Of a DNA stretch of 64,000 nt, positions 62,422-64,000 are shown one piece after another (the first letter of the stretch is position 1; the number at the start of each line of letters is the position of its first letter). The stretch is from Taenia hydatigena (taxonomy: Eukaryota > Platyhelminthes > Cestoda > Cyclophyllidea > Taeniidae): positions 19,008,519 to 19,072,518 of the forward strand of contig JADWOT020000006.1 of NCBI GenBank assembly GCA_036345935.2. The letters run 5' to 3'. The notes beneath the pieces were generated by a model. That model had not been told where the DNA came from, did no database searches, and saw only the letters and a program-made list of their open reading frames with translations. The translations under genes and the position numbers were made by a program.

Positions 62422-62468
62422 CCTGCATGCACACACGCATGCACACACACACACGCACACACATACGC
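62422..62468 (+). repeat. CA-rich microsatellite in right arm
   Basis: This is the reverse-complement partner of the GT tract at 21306-21352, with the same interruptions by GCATGC and ACGC blocks. Confidence 0.9.
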
Positions 62469-64000
62469 ATGCCAATTTCTCACGTACCATTGCCTCGACG
62501 ACATCCATGTGAAATCGTGCACTTCAAGTGCTGACAACTAAGCCGTTTGAGAACAGTATGATTGTGTGACATCAACTTTGCAAAGGGTTCAATCGACTGA
62601 CAACGACATTTGCGCGGGTTCAGCAATTGCTAAGCTATTTAGAGCGTCCCATTTGTGCAGACCTCAATCAACCCAAAATGTTGTTCTTACTTAAACATAA
62701 CTCCAATGGTCTGAGATTGTCTCACACATGTATATCCGTCTTCCATCAATGCGACAGAAAGATTTCCGTTTGAGCTAAATGCAACCATATGTATCTCAGC
62801 AACACTAACCCAACACTTAACAGGGAGAAAAGAGGGTGTTACCTTGCCTATCGCCTAACACTCATTAAGGCTTCTTCTTTGTTTTCTAAGGAGCACTATT
62901 CTTCCACTTCGAGACCAGCAAAATGAATACATTTTGTTCACGTCTGTATCTGGTGACCGAAAAGTTGATTGACTCGCTACAACTTGTGAGGCACATGGAG
63001 TGTCATTGTGTTAGAACAATTCTTAATCCCCAAACACCTTCCCATTTTCTTCTTTACCCACTCACCCCTATACATTTCATGGCAATTTTAATTTCAGGCT
63101 CTCCTTCACTTACTTCTTATTGGTCAATATAACGGAACCAATGATCTCCGCAAATCAAGGCCTGCAACCCCTGGATAACATCAAAGCCAAGTCTTCTTTG
63201 AAATTGCCATCAGTGTGGTTAATTTTCGAGCACCCTGGACTTCGCAATCCCAATCACTCCCGTCTAATTGGTCTTAACTAAGAGTCACCCTATGCTCCAA
63301 GGTCAACTCACAACCATAAATGCACATGACTGAGGTGATCAACAGACTCAGTCGTAGTCGCGATCCCTGATCCACGAGTACTCCCAGGTCACACTTCTCT
63401 GTTCACTCATTCACGGTGCTGAAGAAAGACATCTGTTTTGGTCTGGTTGGTGTGTGCGATGCGAGCCAGACAACGCGGACACAAAATCGCCCCTCACAGT
63501 AGCGACATCTCAGCCCACGTCGAAGTGATGCAAGTGTGTGACAGTACTGACGACCCTTGTACTTTAGCGCTCCAGGCAGCTGATACAAACGCACACTTCG
63601 TGCGCCTTGGGTAGCCAAGTTTTCGGCAGCAAGGACCTCTGCTCTGAAGTCTCTGTCTCTCCGTCTATTTGAATTGGGAACTCAAACACGCACAGTGATG
63701 TGTAGCAGTATGCACCCGTTCATTGAATTAATACTTCACGGTTTTCACCTCTCATCCTGACCATGCAAATCATAAAACTGGTGGGTGAAAATGATGGGTA
63801 AAGGTCAAGTTTGTCTGTCTGCCAGACTCCGAGCTGCATGTTGAGAAGGTGGAATGGCAGGTTTCCACGCAGAAATGAATTTATTCAACAGGTTGTTTAA
63901 CTCCAATGCCTACAGACATTACAGACCAGATGATGAAGAACAATGATGTAACGACGGTTTTGTACCAGCATCAAGTGATGGTGGAGAGTGATAGTGGAGG

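Larger units (their letters stand above)
53375..64000 (-). repeat. Right arm of the large inverted duplication (continues past the window)
   Basis: This is the reverse complement of 19750-30410, about 98% identical by eye, with small indels. Relative to the left arm it has about 56 extra bases at 53948-54003 and 21 extra bases near 54425-54447, and lacks segments of about 53 bp (partner of left 28495-28590) and 27 bp (partner of left 30367-30394). Identity is still high at position 64000, so the arm is truncated by the window. A premature TAA at 59209-59211 interrupts a frame that is open in the left arm. No complete gene is recognised. Confidence 0.95.

Noticed and set aside
19750..64000. 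The palindrome as a pure assembly artefact
   Set aside because: The arms differ by many substitutions, several indels and one stop codon, and the inner junctions fall at different sequences. A mirrored misassembly would give identical arms.
1..64000. CRISPR arrays, bacterial operons, rRNA or intact transposase/reverse transcriptase genes
   Set aside because: No regularly spaced repeats, ribosome-binding sites, rRNA signatures or catalytic motifs of such enzymes were seen on either strand.

Overview
This is a eukaryotic nuclear window, almost certainly from a metazoan. It has spliced genes with GT/AG introns of about 30 bp to 1.4 kb, animal-type gene families and long AT-rich non-coding tracts. 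Gene compactness and repeat character suggest a parasitic flatworm, perhaps a tapeworm. That assignment is an inference from overall impression, not from a diagnostic sequence.

The recognisable genes all lie in the first 11.2 kb. (1) The 3' end of a PAR-1/MARK microtubule-affinity-regulating kinase gene is on the + strand at 3789-6852. Four exons encode the spacer and the terminal KA1 domain; the kinase and UBA exons lie upstream of the window. (2) A complete three-exon gene for mitochondrial ribosomal protein L47 (uL29m) is on the - strand at 8739-7975. (3) A complete four-exon short-chain dehydrogenase/reductase gene is on the + strand at 10165-11140. The last two are head to head, and their shared 1.4-kb upstream region holds three copies of a roughly 150-190 bp dispersed repeat. 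Two more copies of that repeat lie at 47.5 and 48.2 kb.

The rest of the window, about 13-64 kb, is built from copies of one long repeated sequence. Its main feature is a large inverted duplication. The left arm (about 19.75-30.41 kb) and the right arm (about 53.37-64.0 kb, cut by the window end) are near-identical reverse complements over at least 10.6 kb, separated by a spacer of about 23 kb. A third close copy of one 1.06-kb segment lies at 13.20-14.26 kb. Older, decayed copies of other parts of the same sequence occupy 16-18 kb, 33.0-37.0 kb, 39.9-42.6 kb and 43.6-44.4 kb, and a short stretch near 49.8-50.0 kb.

No intact protein-coding gene could be assigned in this repeat territory. Open frames there are short, occur at about the density expected by chance, and overlap in several frames. 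Three places do show codon-like conservation between diverged copies, one with a conserved splice donor. This suggests that the repeated sequence once carried, or was copied from, a multi-exon gene whose family I do not recognise.
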